Positions 1 through 9,925 of a stretch of DNA of 64,000 nt are shown here, piece by piece. This DNA comes from Neobacillus thermocopriae. Its GTDB lineage: Bacteria; Bacillota; Bacilli; Bacillales; Cytobacillaceae. Within the stretch, counting starts at the first letter, position 1, and each line of letters starts with the position of its first letter. Where the stretch lies: NCBI RefSeq assembly GCF_010975035.1, contig NZ_JAAIUV010000011.1:1-64000 (forward strand), written 5' to 3'. The position numbers and the translations under genes were made by a program. The notes beneath the pieces were generated by a model. The model was given only the letters and a program-made list of their open reading frames with translations, was not told where the DNA came from and made no database searches.

Positions 1-478
1 ATTTACGTTTATTTGCACTTGCTTTAACATGCGTAGAATCAATAAATACATGTTCAGCACTAATCAACTTTTTATCAGAAGCTTCTTTTAGAATGCGGTA
101 GAAGATTTTTTGAAATAGATCTGTATCCTTGAAACGTCTTTCATAGTTTTTTCCGAAGGTTGAGAAGTGGGGGACTTTATCATGAAACCCAAAACCTAAG
201 AACCAACGATAAGCAAGATTTGTTTCAATTTCTTCAATAGTTTTGCGCATAGAGCGAATACCGAAGGTATATTGAATAAAAGCCATCTTAATTAATACAA
301 CAGGGTCAATACTTGGACGACCACGTTCAGATGAATACATATTCTCAACTAATTTATATATAAATGAAAAATCAATAGCAGCTTCTATCTTACGAACCAA
401 GTGATTTTCAGGAACCAGCTGGTCTAAAGTAATCATTTCTAATTGATCTCGATTTACTTGTGTATTTTTAGTAAGCAT
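1..478 (-). mobile_element. IS1182-family transposase, N-terminal part (cut by window edge)
   Basis: The minus strand is open from the ATG at 478 to the window edge, giving 159 residues. The translation reads like the start of IS1182-type DDE transposases: an N-terminal VPENHLVRKIE stretch, then SERGRPSIDPVVLIKM, then FSTFGKNYERRF, ending in FIDSTHVKASANKRK, whose Asp is the first catalytic acidic residue. The rest lies outside the window, so I cannot say whether the copy is intact. Upstream of the ATG there is little room before a 17-bp inverted repeat (522-558), which may be the element's end or its terminator. Family assignment is from remembered sequence pattern; fairly sure. Confidence 0.85.
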
Positions 479-521
479 TTCAATATCACCTCGATATTCT
501 ATAACATAATTATACAAAAAA

Positions 522-558
522 TGTCGACAAAATCCTTTAAAAAAGGATTTTGTCGACA
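522..558. repeat. Perfect 17-bp inverted repeat next to the IS element
   Basis: Arm 522-538 (TGTCGACAAAATCCTTT) is the exact reverse complement of 542-558, with 3 bases between. It sits about 45 bp upstream of the transposase start. It could be the outer end of the insertion sequence or a hairpin that blocks outside transcription. Finding the same arm at the other end of the element would decide. Confidence 0.6.
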
Positions 559-563
559 GTCTG

Positions 564-590
564 AAATGCCCAGCTAATAGCTGGGCATTT
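564..590. terminator. Rho-independent terminator hairpin
   Basis: A 12-bp stem (AAATGCCCAGCT 564-575 with 579-590) with a 3-base loop abuts the stop codon of the small gene at 591-794. The T-rich flank is better on the plus strand, so it may work in both directions. Confidence 0.7.
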
Positions 591-794
591 TTATGCATCC
601 TGAAAATACTCTTTGTAATATCCTCCGACTTTATCGGTATTGTCGATGATATAATAAAATTCATCTGTTTCATTTTTTACTTCGTAAACTTTACCGGCTG
701 TTAATACATTGTTTACTATATATTTTTGTGCATTGGTATGTGTACATAGCACTTTTTTAATTGTTTCACGATTACGCCATGTTAAATGAATCAT
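591..794 (-). CDS. Small conserved protein, DUF6501-like (67 aa)
   Basis: A 67-residue soluble protein beginning MIHLTWRNRETIKKV and ending GGYYKEYFQDA. The pattern (IVNNVLTAGKVYEVKNET, then IIDN) resembles small Bacillus proteins that I recall as DUF6501; the function is unknown. An AAAAGGGGCG ribosome binding site precedes the ATG. It has no signal peptide or membrane segment. It lies between the IS element and an acyl-CoA ligase, with its own terminator, so it is probably monocistronic. The family name is from memory and only moderately sure; that it is a real gene is likely. Confidence 0.7.
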   Translation of the reverse strand: MIHLTWRNRETIKKVLCTHTNAQKYIVNNVLTAGKVYEVKNETDEFYYIIDNTDKVGGYYKEYFQDA

Positions 795-887
795 TGATGA
801 ATATCGCCCCTTTTAAAGTACATAGTCTAATTTTAAGTATAAACATACATTTGATGGGCGCGCAATAATATAATTATTTCTTTAAAA

Positions 888-2534
888 TTAAATGAATTTT
901 ATATTTAGCATTTCCTTTGCTTTTTCACGTAGTCGATATTTTTGAATTTTTCCGGAGGCGGTCATAGGATAGGAATCTGTAAATTCAATATAACGAGGGA
1001 TTTTATGTTTAGAAATTTTTCCAGTACAGAAACTTTTTATTTCTTCTGCCGTAGCGGTCTCTCCATCCTTTAAGATGATCCAAGCCATTACTTCTTCCCC
1101 GTATACTGCATCTGGGACTCCAACTACTTGAACATCGAGAATCTTAGGATGTTGATAAAGAAATTCCTCAATTTCTCGAGGATAAATATTCTCCCCACCT
1201 CTAATAATCATATCTTTAAGACGTCCGGTGATTTTACAATAACCTGCTTCGTCCATCACAGCCAAATCACCTGTATGGAGCCACCCGTTTTGATCGATTG
1301 CCTCCCTCGTGGCAGCATCGTTTTTGTAATACCCCTTCATAACATGGTATCCTCTTGTACATAATTCTCCTTGTACCCCCCGTGGTACCTCCTTATCTGT
1401 TCCCGGTTCCACAATTTTTACCTCCACGTTTGGAAGAGGTTTACCAACTGTTTCAACTCTTAATTCAATTGGGTCATTCGTTCTAGTTTGTGTAATGACT
1501 GGGGAAGATTCGGTTTGTCCATAGGCAATAGTAATTTCCGTAATCCCCATTTTTTCGATTACTGCCTTCATGACTTCGATTGGGCAATTTGAACCTGCCA
1601 TTATCCCCGTTCTAAGGGAGGAAAGATCATACTTTTCGAAATCAGGATCATTCAATTCTGCGATAAACATTGTTGGGACACCATGAAGGCCTGTACACTT
1701 TTCATCCTGTACAGTTTGCAGTACCCTCTTAGGACTAAAATCTTGAACCGGAACTATGGTTGCACCTACTGAAACACAGGCCAGTGTTCCAAGTACACAA
1801 CCAAAGCAATGAAAAAATGGAACGGGGATACAAAGACGGTCTTTATTTGTCAACTTCATGCAGCCAGCAATATTGAAAGCATTATTCACAATATTGGAAT
1901 GAGTAAGCATTACCCCTTTTGGAAAGCCAGTAGTCCCAGAAGTATATTGCATGTTAATTACATCATCTACTTCCAGTGAGTTCATTCGCTGATCAAGTTC
2001 CTTGTCCGAGACTAACTCCCCCAATTGCATTATATCCTCCCAGGAAAATGTACCAGGGTATCGTTTCTCTCCTAATACAACGACATTCCTTAAATATGGC
2101 AACCGTTTGCTCTTTAATCTTCCTGGTTCGGAATTTTTTAGCTCTGGCACAATTTCATATAACATATCAATATAGGATGAATCTTTCCATGTATCCATTA
2201 ACAGTATCGTGGTAGTATCAGATTGCTTTAACAAGTATTCCAATTCGGCAGTACGGTAGTTTGTATTAACAGTGACTAATACTGCTCCCATCTTTCCTGT
2301 AGCAAACTGCGTAATCAGCCATTCAGGAGTGTTTGACGACCAAGCAGCTAGATGTTCCCCTTTTTCTATACCAAGTTTCATAAACCCTTTTGCGGCTCTA
2401 CGACAAATTTGGTCAAATTCTCGATAGGACCATCTAAGATTTCGATCGGAATAAACTACCGCTTCCTGGTCAGGATGCAAATTTGCTTTTTGTTCCAGCA
2501 ATTTGCCTACTGTTAAATTTAATAAAGACGACAT
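888..2534 (-). CDS. AMP-binding acyl-CoA synthetase (YngI/AcsF-like)
   Basis: An adenylate-forming enzyme of 548 residues, expected to activate a fatty or other carboxylic acid with ATP and CoA. Landmarks: P-loop-like YTSGTTGFPKG at about 197-207, YGQTESSPV, the GELCTRGYH and GWLHTGD motifs, GRLKDMIIRGGENIYP, and the C-terminal TASGKIQKYRLRE with its catalytic Lys. A longer reading frame opens upstream, but a GGGGG ribosome binding site 8 bp before the ATG at 2534 and alignment with the family favour MSSLLNLTVG as the N terminus. A catabolite-control-like site lies 30 bp upstream. The substrate chain length cannot be read from sequence. The C terminus ends in the normal place for the family. 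Confidence 0.88.
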   Translation of the reverse strand: MSSLLNLTVGKLLEQKANLHPDQEAVVYSDRNLRWSYREFDQICRRAAKGFMKLGIEKGEHLAAWSSNTPEWLITQFATGKMGAVLVTVNTNYRTAELEYLLKQSDTTTILLMDTWKDSSYIDMLYEIVPELKNSEPGRLKSKRLPYLRNVVVLGEKRYPGTFSWEDIMQLGELVSDKELDQRMNSLEVDDVINMQYTSGTTGFPKGVMLTHSNIVNNAFNIAGCMKLTNKDRLCIPVPFFHCFGCVLGTLACVSVGATIVPVQDFSPKRVLQTVQDEKCTGLHGVPTMFIAELNDPDFEKYDLSSLRTGIMAGSNCPIEVMKAVIEKMGITEITIAYGQTESSPVITQTRTNDPIELRVETVGKPLPNVEVKIVEPGTDKEVPRGVQGELCTRGYHVMKGYYKNDAATREAIDQNGWLHTGDLAVMDEAGYCKITGRLKDMIIRGGENIYPREIEEFLYQHPKILDVQVVGVPDAVYGEEVMAWIILKDGETATAEEIKSFCTGKISKHKIPRYIEFTDSYPMTASGKIQKYRLREKAKEMLNIKFI

Positions 2535-2563
2535 CCATCTACCCCCTATGAACGATAAAAAAA

Positions 2564-2579
2564 TATAAAACGTTTTCAA
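2564..2579 (-). promoter_or_regulatory. Candidate cre (CcpA) site
   Basis: Minus-strand TTGAAAACGTTTTATA fits the cre pattern WTGNAARCGNWWWCAW except for the C near the 3' end. It is 30 bp upstream of the acyl-CoA ligase start, a plausible place for glucose repression of fatty-acid use. Weak on its own. Confidence 0.35.
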
Positions 2580-2763
2580 AAATATGTTAACACATTTTAA
2601 TGAATATTCAATATTTTTTGAATATATAATTAAAAATAACATTATAAGAATGTTTGAAATTTTATGAAATAATTACATGAAAGGGTTCTCAAATTTGTGA
2701 TTAACTATTACAATAATAAAAACTAAATATTTAAAGCTACTTTCCAAGGAGGGCATTCTCAAG

Positions 2764-2895
2764 TTGAAAATTATGAGTAACGAGCAGCTGGTTGTTTCGT
2801 ATCGAGATGCATTAAAGTCTGGGAAGGAAAAAGAATGGATCAGAATTTTGAAGGATGAAATAGAACGGCGAGGATTAAAGGCAATTAAAAAATAA
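2764..2895 (+). CDS. sda: Sda-like checkpoint protein (sporulation kinase inhibitor family)
   Basis: An open frame of 43 residues starts at TTG 2764 behind a strong AAGGAGG (2748-2754); an in-frame ATG follows at 2773. The core reads MSNEQLVVSYRDAL, then DEIERRGL, which matches the helical-hairpin pattern of Sda (LSDELLIESY, then NEIKRRSL). Sda in B. subtilis binds the phosphorelay kinases KinA/KinB and blocks sporulation when replication is disturbed; the same role here is inferred. The protein is slightly shorter than the B. subtilis one. It is monocistronic and ends just before a bidirectional terminator shared with trpA. Confidence 0.75.
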   Translation: MKIMSNEQLVVSYRDALKSGKEKEWIRILKDEIERRGLKAIKK

Positions 2896-2909
2896 TATTA
2901 TCCAATTTT

Positions 2910-2938
2910 AAAACCGCTGAACTTCATTCAGCGGTTTT
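2910..2938. terminator. Bidirectional terminator between sda and trpA
   Basis: A 12-bp stem AAAACCGCTGAA (2910-2921) pairs with 2927-2938 around a 5-base loop, with A and T runs on both flanks. It serves the convergent sda-like gene and the trp operon. Confidence 0.85.
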
Positions 2939-2962
2939 CATATCAATAATCTAGTTGTTTTG

Positions 2963-3748
2963 TCATGTCAATTGTGACATTTTTTTATTTATAGAAAGTA
3001 ATTGTTTTAGTTCATCCATTTTATTCTCATTAAACAATTCTACAATCTTACTTCCTACAACAACTCCATCACAGTAATTGGATAATTCCATTATTTGGTC
3101 ATGATTATCTATTCCAAAACCGGCTAAAACCGGCAGTGGGCTAAATGATTTTACTACATTTAAAAATGAATATAATTCTTTATCCATATCAATTCTTGTA
3201 CCTGTTATTCCCTTAATAGTTACTGCATATAAAAATCCTTTACCTTTGGAAGATATTTGTTTAATGCGCTCAACAGGTGTTGTTGGGGTGACAAGACGAA
3301 TAAGTTCGACCCCTACCTCCGAGAGTTTTGGTGCAATCATCTCTTCTTCCTCAAGAGACAGATCAGGTATAATACATCCATCAATCCCAGCATTATTTAT
3401 CGCTTCAACAAATCTATCGATACCAAACGCATAGATGGGGTTTAAGTACGTCATGAGAATGATTGGAATCGAGACTTGCTCTCTTGCTTTCTCTAGTTCT
3501 TCGATAATCCCTCTCAGTGTCGTTCCATTTTGAAGTGCTCTCATTCCAGCTCTTTGAATCGTTGGTCCATCTGCTACCGGGTCTGAGAATGGAACTCCAA
3601 CCTCTATAGCTGAGGCACCAAATTTTTCAAGAAGGATAAGCCGATCAACAAGACAATCTAACCCTCCATCACCTGCCATCATATAAGGAACAAAGGCCTT
3701 ACTGTTCGTTTTATTTAATAATTTAAAGGCCCTTTCAATTCGATTCAT
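2963..3748 (-). CDS. trpA: Tryptophan synthase alpha chain
   Basis: Cleaves indole-3-glycerol phosphate to indole and glyceraldehyde 3-phosphate, passing indole through a tunnel to TrpB. 261 residues, near normal length. The catalytic acids are visible as Glu49 (EVGVPFSDP) and Asp60 (ADGPTIQRA). It is the last gene of trpEGDCFBA and its start overlaps the end of trpB by 14 bp, with a GAAAGGGGAAG site inside trpB, so translational coupling is likely. The start ATG fits the family N terminus. Confidence 0.96.
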   Translation of the reverse strand: MNRIERAFKLLNKTNSKAFVPYMMAGDGGLDCLVDRLILLEKFGASAIEVGVPFSDPVADGPTIQRAGMRALQNGTTLRGIIEELEKAREQVSIPIILMTYLNPIYAFGIDRFVEAINNAGIDGCIIPDLSLEEEEMIAPKLSEVGVELIRLVTPTTPVERIKQISSKGKGFLYAVTIKGITGTRIDMDKELYSFLNVVKSFSPLPVLAGFGIDNHDQIMELSNYCDGVVVGSKIVELFNENKMDELKQLLSINKKMSQLT

Positions 3749-4949
3749 TGCGCACTTCCCCTTTCAGCAAAGTCTTCACTGTTTCTACATCTTTATCTCC
3801 CCGTCCTGATAGGCAAACAACGATATTTTGAGTAGAAGGCATTTTTGATGCCAGCTTGATTGCGAAAGCGATCGCATGTGCACTCTCAAGTGCAGGGATA
3901 ATTCCTTCTAGTTTCGATAGTAATTGAAATGCATCTAGTGCTTCCTGGTCAGTGATCGAATAATATTGCGCTCGACCGGTATCCTTTAAATAACTGTGTT
4001 CCGGTCCGACACCTGGATAATCAAGTCCTGCTGAGATGGAATGTGCTTCTTGGATTTGACCATCTTCGTTTTGCAATAAATACATTAAAGATCCATGTAA
4101 GACACCCGGCTTGCCCTTTGTTAAAGTTGCAGCATGATAGGAAGTATTTACTCCCTTCCCGGCAGCTTCTACCCCATATAATCGGACTTCTTTGTTATCG
4201 ATAAAAGGATAGAACATCCCCATGGCATTACTCCCGCCCCCGATGCAGGCTACAACGGCATCAGGAAGCCTTCCATTTACTATGAAAAATTGTTCCTTTG
4301 TTTCTTTACCGATTACACTTTGGAAATCCCTTACGATCATTGGAAATGGATGTGGCCCCATCACAGAACCAAGTAAATAATGTGTATCATCTACATTGGC
4401 CACCCAATACCTAAGGGCTTCATTGACTGCATCTTTTAAAGTTGCACTGCCTGAATTCACACTGACAACCTTAGCTCCTAATAATTCCATTCGGAAAACA
4501 TTCAACGATTGACGTTTTATATCCTCTTCCCCCATAAAAATAATACAATCTAGATTTAAGAGCGCACAGGCAGTTGCTGTTGCTACTCCATGTTGTCCTG
4601 CTCCTGTTTCCGCCACGATTTTTCTTTTTCCCATACGGACAGCAAGCAATGCCTGCCCGAGAGCATTATTTATTTTATGAGCACCCGTATGATTTAAATC
4701 TTCTCTTTTTAAATAGATGGAAGCACCACCAGCATGTTTTGTGAGATTACTAGCAAAATATAATGGAGTTTCTCTACCTACATACTGTTTTAATAAACCT
4801 GTTAGCTCTGAATAAAATCCTGGATCCTTTCTTGCCTCTTCATATGCTTGTTCTAACTCAATAACAGCCTTCATTAATGTTTCAGGTACAAATCTTCCCC
4901 CGAATTTCCCAAAATGACCCTGTTCGTTCGGTAATGTATAAACACTCAT
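3735..4949 (-). CDS. trpB: Tryptophan synthase beta chain
   Basis: PLP enzyme that joins indole and serine to make tryptophan in an alpha2-beta2 complex with TrpA. 404 residues. The PLP lysine is Lys92 in [13 protein letters not shown], and the phosphate-binding GGGSNA loop is present at about residue 236. The ATGA overlap with trpF upstream and the overlap with trpA downstream show tight operon packing. Full length, no odd features. Confidence 0.97.
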   Translation of the reverse strand: MSVYTLPNEQGHFGKFGGRFVPETLMKAVIELEQAYEEARKDPGFYSELTGLLKQYVGRETPLYFASNLTKHAGGASIYLKREDLNHTGAHKINNALGQALLAVRMGKRKIVAETGAGQHGVATATACALLNLDCIIFMGEEDIKRQSLNVFRMELLGAKVVSVNSGSATLKDAVNEALRYWVANVDDTHYLLGSVMGPHPFPMIVRDFQSVIGKETKEQFFIVNGRLPDAVVACIGGGSNAMGMFYPFIDNKEVRLYGVEAAGKGVNTSYHAATLTKGKPGVLHGSLMYLLQNEDGQIQEAHSISAGLDYPGVGPEHSYLKDTGRAQYYSITDQEALDAFQLLSKLEGIIPALESAHAIAFAIKLASKMPSTQNIVVCLSGRGDKDVETVKTLLKGEVRNESN

Positions 4950-5569
4950 TTTACTTCCTCCTTCACCATTCCTTTAACCTTTTCAATAAATGCTTTAATT
5001 TTTTTTAAATCCTTTACATCGTCTGTTTCAACCCCAGAACTCACATCGACCATGTAAGGGTTCAATATTCTGATAGCCTCTTCCACATTTTCAATATGAA
5101 GGCCTCCAGCAATAATTACCTTTTTATCTCTTAAAATACTTAAATCTGCCTCATTCCAACTAAACGGAGTTCCATTTCCCCCTCGATATTTTCCCTTTGG
5201 CCCATCCAGTAATATATATTCACTAGGAAAATGTTGAACACGTATTAAACTTTGACTGTTTTGAAAGCTAATGGCTTTAATCACAGGTAATGAAAGGGAC
5301 TTACTAAATAATGCCGTTTCATCTCCATGTAATTGAAAATGTGTAAGGCCGGCGATCTCTGCAATTCTCTCCATCTCATCTTTGGATTCATTTACAAATA
5401 CCCCAACCTTAAACACTCTTTTTGGTAAATGTGAAATAATCTCCCTGGCCTTATATGCGGAAATTTTCCTCTTGCTCTCAGCAAATACAAATCCAATGGC
5501 ATCTGCACCATATTCGGCAGAGGCTACCCCTGTTTCCACATCCATTATCCCGCAAATTTTCACCTTCAT
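4946..5569 (-). CDS. trpF: Phosphoribosylanthranilate isomerase
   Basis: Catalyses the Amadori rearrangement of phosphoribosylanthranilate to CdRP, the step before TrpC. 207 residues with the family N terminus VKICGI (Cys general base at residue 6), HGDE in the middle and VDVSSGVET near the end. It overlaps trpB by 4 bp and abuts trpC by a TAATG overlap. Stand-alone protein, not fused to TrpC as in enterics. Confidence 0.95.
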   Translation of the reverse strand: MKVKICGIMDVETGVASAEYGADAIGFVFAESKRKISAYKAREIISHLPKRVFKVGVFVNESKDEMERIAEIAGLTHFQLHGDETALFSKSLSLPVIKAISFQNSQSLIRVQHFPSEYILLDGPKGKYRGGNGTPFSWNEADLSILRDKKVIIAGGLHIENVEEAIRILNPYMVDVSSGVETDDVKDLKKIKAFIEKVKGMVKEEVK

Positions 5570-6357
5570 TATTTTCTCTCCTCCAATAATGGCAAGCGAA
5601 AATCATTGAAAACTTGCTGTAAGTTTTCACTTCTCATGAAGGCTTCACCTACTAATATTCCATTTGCCCCAGCATTTCTCACCCTAGCTACATCCGCTTG
5701 ATCAAAAATCCCGCTTTCACTGATAAGAAATGCACCTGATTGTTTAACTTTTGGAGCTAATATTTCAGTTACTTCAAGTGAAACTTGAAAAGTCTTTAAA
5801 TCTCGGTTATTCACACCAATTAGTTTTGCACCCACCTTAAGGGCAACTTCTAATTCAGTCTCATTATGAATCTCCACAAGTACCTCTAGTCCTAAATCTT
5901 TCGCATACTCGTAAAGCTCTTTGATTTGTGATTCTTCCAATGCCGCAGCAATTAATAAAATCAGATCTGCCCCATGGGAGGAAGCGTGATGAATTTGAAC
6001 CGGGTCAATAATAAAATCTTTACAAAGGATTGGAAGATCAACAACTTCTCGCACCACATTTAAATCAGAATATGAGCCTTTAAAAAAAGTTTCATCCGTT
6101 AATACAGATATCGCAGCAGCTCCATTTTTTTCGTATAATACTGCCTGTTTTGCAGGATGAACTGCATTGTTTATCATGCCTTTTGAAGGTGAAGCTCTTT
6201 TAAATTCGGCAATAACCGAAATTTCTCCCGCTTTCTGCAATGTTTCAATAAAAGATTTTTTTTGGTTTGCATCCCGTTGAAATGGGACCTGTTTCTCACG
6301 AAGCAGGATGACTTCCTGTTTCTTTTTCTCAATAATTTGATCAAGGATCGTTGTCAC
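5569..6357 (-). CDS. trpC: Indole-3-glycerol phosphate synthase
   Basis: Closes the indole ring to give indole-3-glycerol phosphate, the substrate of TrpA. 262 residues. VIAEFKRASPSKG (about 48-60) carries the catalytic Lys and substrate-binding Ser; LCKDFIID, IGVNNRD and SESGI are the other barrel-edge motifs. The start is GTG at 6357, directly after the trpD stop, with AGGAGG inside trpD. Confidence 0.96.
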   Translation of the reverse strand: MTTILDQIIEKKKQEVILLREKQVPFQRDANQKKSFIETLQKAGEISVIAEFKRASPSKGMINNAVHPAKQAVLYEKNGAAAISVLTDETFFKGSYSDLNVVREVVDLPILCKDFIIDPVQIHHASSHGADLILLIAAALEESQIKELYEYAKDLGLEVLVEIHNETELEVALKVGAKLIGVNNRDLKTFQVSLEVTEILAPKVKQSGAFLISESGIFDQADVARVRNAGANGILVGEAFMRSENLQQVFNDFRLPLLEERK

Positions 6358-7383
6358 CTACATTGCCTCCTTCTGTAATGAACGAGTTTTCTCTATCAAG
6401 GCCATAAGTTTTTCATAAGCTACACCTGAATCAATAATATCCCTGGCTAGCTGAATTCCAGCCTGAATGGTGGGAGCTTTTCCTGCTGTATAAATTCCAA
6501 TACCAGCATTAAACAAAACTGTGTCTAAATAGGCTCCTTTTTTACCTTTTAAGACGTTGACTAAAATGTCCGCATTTTCTTTTGGGTCCCCACCCTTAAT
6601 TCTGCTATTGTCATACTGTGGTAATCCAACATCTTCAGGATAAATGATTTGATCTGAAATCCTTCCGTTTTCTAAAATAGTCAGCCTATTTTCTCCCTGA
6701 AGAGAGGCTTCATCCATGTAACCTGCCCCATTGATAACAACCGCCCTTTTCCGTCCTAATTGATTCAACACTTCAGCAAAAACATGTAATAAATCTCTTC
6801 GATAAACCCCCAGCAATTGGTAGTCTAAGTCAATGGGATTAGACAAAGGCCCAATAAAATTAAAAATTGTTGGTATTTTTAGCTGTCTTCGAACCATCAT
6901 CACTTTCTTTAATTTTGGATGAACATGTGGAGCAAATAAAAAGGCGATTCCAATTTCATGAAGAATTTCTTCTATGCTTTCCGCAGGCAAATTCAAGTTC
7001 ACCCCTAAAAACTCAAGTACATCCGCACTTCCGGTTTTGCTTGAGACACTTCGATTCCCATGTTTGGCTACCGGAATTCCAGCCCCTGCAATGACAAAAG
7101 CTGAAGTGGTGCTTACATTAAAACTAGAAGAACCATCTCCCCCAGTTCCACAATTATCCAGAACATTCGGAATCTTCTTTTTAAAAGTAAGTGTATTTGC
7201 TTTCATCGCTTTTACAATACCGACAATTTCTTCTACGGTTTCCCCTTTTGATTTTAATCCCATTAAAAAGGCAGCTATTTCTGATTCGGATATATCTTCT
7301 CCTAGGATATAATCGACCGCTTCCTTCATTTCACTCTCTGAAAATGATTGGTGTTCAGCCAATTGAAGCAGAAATTTTTTCAT
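6358..7383 (-). CDS. trpD: Anthranilate phosphoribosyltransferase
   Basis: Transfers phosphoribose from PRPP to anthranilate. 341 residues, usual length. The PRPP/metal loop DNCGTGGDGSSSFNVST lies at about 76-92, followed by KHGNRSVSSKTGSAD. Its start overlaps trpG by 29 bp and has its own GGATGAGG site. Fourth enzyme-coding gene of the operon in transcription order after trpE and trpG. Confidence 0.96.
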   Translation of the reverse strand: MKKFLLQLAEHQSFSESEMKEAVDYILGEDISESEIAAFLMGLKSKGETVEEIVGIVKAMKANTLTFKKKIPNVLDNCGTGGDGSSSFNVSTTSAFVIAGAGIPVAKHGNRSVSSKTGSADVLEFLGVNLNLPAESIEEILHEIGIAFLFAPHVHPKLKKVMMVRRQLKIPTIFNFIGPLSNPIDLDYQLLGVYRRDLLHVFAEVLNQLGRKRAVVINGAGYMDEASLQGENRLTILENGRISDQIIYPEDVGLPQYDNSRIKGGDPKENADILVNVLKGKKGAYLDTVLFNAGIGIYTAGKAPTIQAGIQLARDIIDSGVAYEKLMALIEKTRSLQKEAM

Positions 7384-7966
7384 TTTTCCTCATCCCTTCT
7401 ATTTCACTTAAAAAATTTTCAAGTATTTGTTTACCTGTTGGGGTTCCAATCGATTCTGGATGGAACTGCAGGCCATATACCGGATAATGTTTATGTTTAA
7501 TGGCCATTATTTCTTGGTCATCTATGGAATAGGCTATACACTCAATCTCTTCAGGAATGGTGTTTTTATCAATGATTAATGAGTGATACCTCATAACTTC
7601 GAAATTTTCGGATAAGTTATAAAAAATTTTGCCTCCGTTATGATGAATGATTGATGTCTTCCCATGCTTAATAATGCTTGCTCTTTTAATCTTTCCGCCA
7701 AAAGCAGCACCAATTGCTTGATGACCAAGACAAATTCCTAAAATTGGAATTTTTTTATAAAAGGTTTGAATGACTTCCATACAAATTCCAGCATTTTCAG
7801 GTTTTCCCGGTCCAGGAGAAAGGATGATTGCCTTTGGCTTTAATTGTTTAATATCTGTTGTATTTAATTGATTGTTTCGATAAACAATTACCTCTTCTCC
7901 TAGTTCTCCTAAATATTGATATAAATTAAATGTAAAAGAATCATAGTTATCTATGAGTAAAATCAT
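7355..7966 (-). CDS. trpG: Anthranilate/aminodeoxychorismate synthase glutaminase subunit
   Basis: Class I glutamine amidotransferase that feeds ammonia to TrpE. 203 residues. Nucleophile Cys79 in GICLGHQAIG and the His-Glu pair in FHPES (about 168-171) complete the triad. In bacilli this subunit often serves both tryptophan and folate (PabA) synthesis. Its place inside the trp operon favours the trpG name, but dual use is possible, and I see no pabB in the window. It overlaps trpE by 4 bp. Confidence 0.93.
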   Translation of the reverse strand: MILLIDNYDSFTFNLYQYLGELGEEVIVYRNNQLNTTDIKQLKPKAIILSPGPGKPENAGICMEVIQTFYKKIPILGICLGHQAIGAAFGGKIKRASIIKHGKTSIIHHNGGKIFYNLSENFEVMRYHSLIIDKNTIPEEIECIAYSIDDQEIMAIKHKHYPVYGLQFHPESIGTPTGKQILENFLSEIEGMRKNEKISASIG

Positions 7967-9354
7967 TGTGGTGTCCCCCCTACCAAAAAGGACCTCATTT
8001 TATTTAATGTTTCTTCATATTCCGATTCTGGATTCGAATCATAAACAATACCAGCCCCCGCCTGTATATAAGCAGTATCTTCTTTTAAAATCATCGTTCG
8101 AATCGCAAGGGCAAAATCCATATTCCCATTTACCGATAAATAACCAATCGCTCCCGAATAAAGACCACGCTTAGATTTTTCCAATTGATTGATTATTTCC
8201 ATCGCTCTGACCTTAGGTGCGCCGGAAACGGTCCCTGCAGGTAGACTAGCTGCAATCGCATCAAGTGGTGACTGATCCTTTCGAAGTATGCCGCTAACCT
8301 CTGAAACAATATGCATGACATGACGGTATTTTTCTATTTCCATATACCTCTTAACATGAACGGATCCAAATTCACAAACTTTTCCTAGATCATTTCTTCC
8401 AAGGTCGACAAGCATTTTGTGCTCTGCCAATTCTTTTTCATCTTTCAAAAGCTCTTGTGCAATGATTTGATCCTCCGAACTGTTCCTTCCTCTTCGTTTC
8501 GTTCCAGCAATCGGATTGGCAATCACCTGTTTTCCTCTTGTTTTTATTAAACTTTCAGGTGAAGAACCAATGACGGTATAATCATCAAAATCAATATAAA
8601 ACATATATGGTGTTGGATTTTGTGCACGGTGTTTTCGATATATTGAAACAGGAGAACCAATAAATTTTGATTTCATTCTTTGTGAAAGGACAACTTGAAA
8701 AATATCTCCCGAAAGAATATACTCCTTGGCTATAGCAACCTTTTCTACAAATTCTTTTTTTGTCATTTCGGATTGAAATTCAGAAAAATGAAAAGCCTCC
8801 TCCTCCAAATAATGAATAGGTTGTTTTAATTCTTTAATCCTTAAATCCATCATTTGTTTGACGGTCTCTTCGTCACTTCCTTCCGATAGCGGCACACCAA
8901 CAACGTATACTTTATCCTCAAGATGATCGAATGCAATAATTACTTCATAAAACATTAAGTGCACATCTGGCATATTGATACTATTTGGATACTCCTCCCC
9001 AATCGTTTCGAATTGTCTGACAATATCATAACCAATATATCCAACCGCACCTCCAATAAATGGGTAGGGACTTTCTTCCAATATTGGAGAGGGGAATAAT
9101 TTTTTTAATGTCTCTAATGGATTCTCTTTAATTTCCTTTCTGCCAGTCTTGGTGACAATCGTATTTACATCTCCTGATGAAATTAGTTCAAAAGATGGAT
9201 CTGCACCGATAAAGGAATACCGACCATTTGCATTGTATTTTTGTGAACTTTCAAGTAAAAATTTCTTTTTCCCACTGATTTTCTGCAAAATCAAAATAGG
9301 TGTTAAACTATCACCGTTTAATTCTTTTATTAATACGGTTGATTTCATTTTCAT
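7963..9354 (-). CDS. trpE: Anthranilate synthase component I
   Basis: Converts chorismate to anthranilate with TrpG; first committed step. 463 residues from the ATG at 9354, chosen because AAAGGAG lies 8 bp upstream; the longer frame up to 9438 has no such site and would run toward the T-box. LLESS (33-37) is the allosteric tryptophan-binding motif, so feedback inhibition is expected. Catalytic-domain motifs include DLGRNDLGKV and AGTVSGAPKVRAMEII. First gene of the operon, directly behind two T-box leaders. Confidence 0.96.
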   Translation of the reverse strand: MKMKSTVLIKELNGDSLTPILILQKISGKKKFLLESSQKYNANGRYSFIGADPSFELISSGDVNTIVTKTGRKEIKENPLETLKKLFPSPILEESPYPFIGGAVGYIGYDIVRQFETIGEEYPNSINMPDVHLMFYEVIIAFDHLEDKVYVVGVPLSEGSDEETVKQMMDLRIKELKQPIHYLEEEAFHFSEFQSEMTKKEFVEKVAIAKEYILSGDIFQVVLSQRMKSKFIGSPVSIYRKHRAQNPTPYMFYIDFDDYTVIGSSPESLIKTRGKQVIANPIAGTKRRGRNSSEDQIIAQELLKDEKELAEHKMLVDLGRNDLGKVCEFGSVHVKRYMEIEKYRHVMHIVSEVSGILRKDQSPLDAIAASLPAGTVSGAPKVRAMEIINQLEKSKRGLYSGAIGYLSVNGNMDFALAIRTMILKEDTAYIQAGAGIVYDSNPESEYEETLNKMRSFLVGGTPQ

Positions 9355-9471
9355 TATGCATCTCCTTTTAAAAAGAAAAGTGTAAGTGCCCTGCTCAGTA
9401 TGGCAAATAGCTACCAGTTTACAGGGTTCGCTGATCATACTTTCGAAGCCTTAAAAAAATCTTGTATCCAA

Positions 9472-9765
9472 TAAAAAAGTCCTCTATATGCATAACATTT
9501 GTTATACATATAGAGGACGATTTATCCAACCGTGGTGCCACCTCCATTCGAAGCAGAAGAACTGCTCCCTCATTTCAGATACAGAAGCGAATAAAGCGCT
9601 CGATATCCTATCCTTTTAACGGTGGAATTCCGTCCATCCCTACTATGGTTCAAGATGGCTCTCACAAGTCCATTCCACTTACCCTTTCTTATCGGATTCC
9701 ACCTTCCCCGACTCTCTGAAAAGAAATGAATAAGTGTACTACTCTTGTTCAACGATTTACATCAT
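9472..9765 (-). ncRNA. T-box riboswitch 2 (Trp), proximal to trpE
   Basis: The minus strand shows the T-box sequence AGGTGGCACCACGG at 9531-9544, the AGAGAG and AGAGTAGTA elements of stem I, and the specifier context GGAATGGACTT with TGG at 9672-9670. It ends in a terminator hairpin with arms at 9481-9490 and 9507-9516 followed by a T run. Uncharged tRNA-Trp should stabilise the antiterminator and allow transcription of trpE. Boundaries are approximate. Confidence 0.93.
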
Positions 9766-9925
9766 TAAATTTTATTAGTCTTTCTAATTTTCTTAGGTGT
9801 AAATATCTCTCGGAGAAATTATGTTTTCTTCTCTTACACACGATAAAATGCAATCACATCTTATGAGTATCTAATGTGTCTTGCCACTCGAAAACTTATG
9901 TTATTTGGTTTATACACCCACAAAA

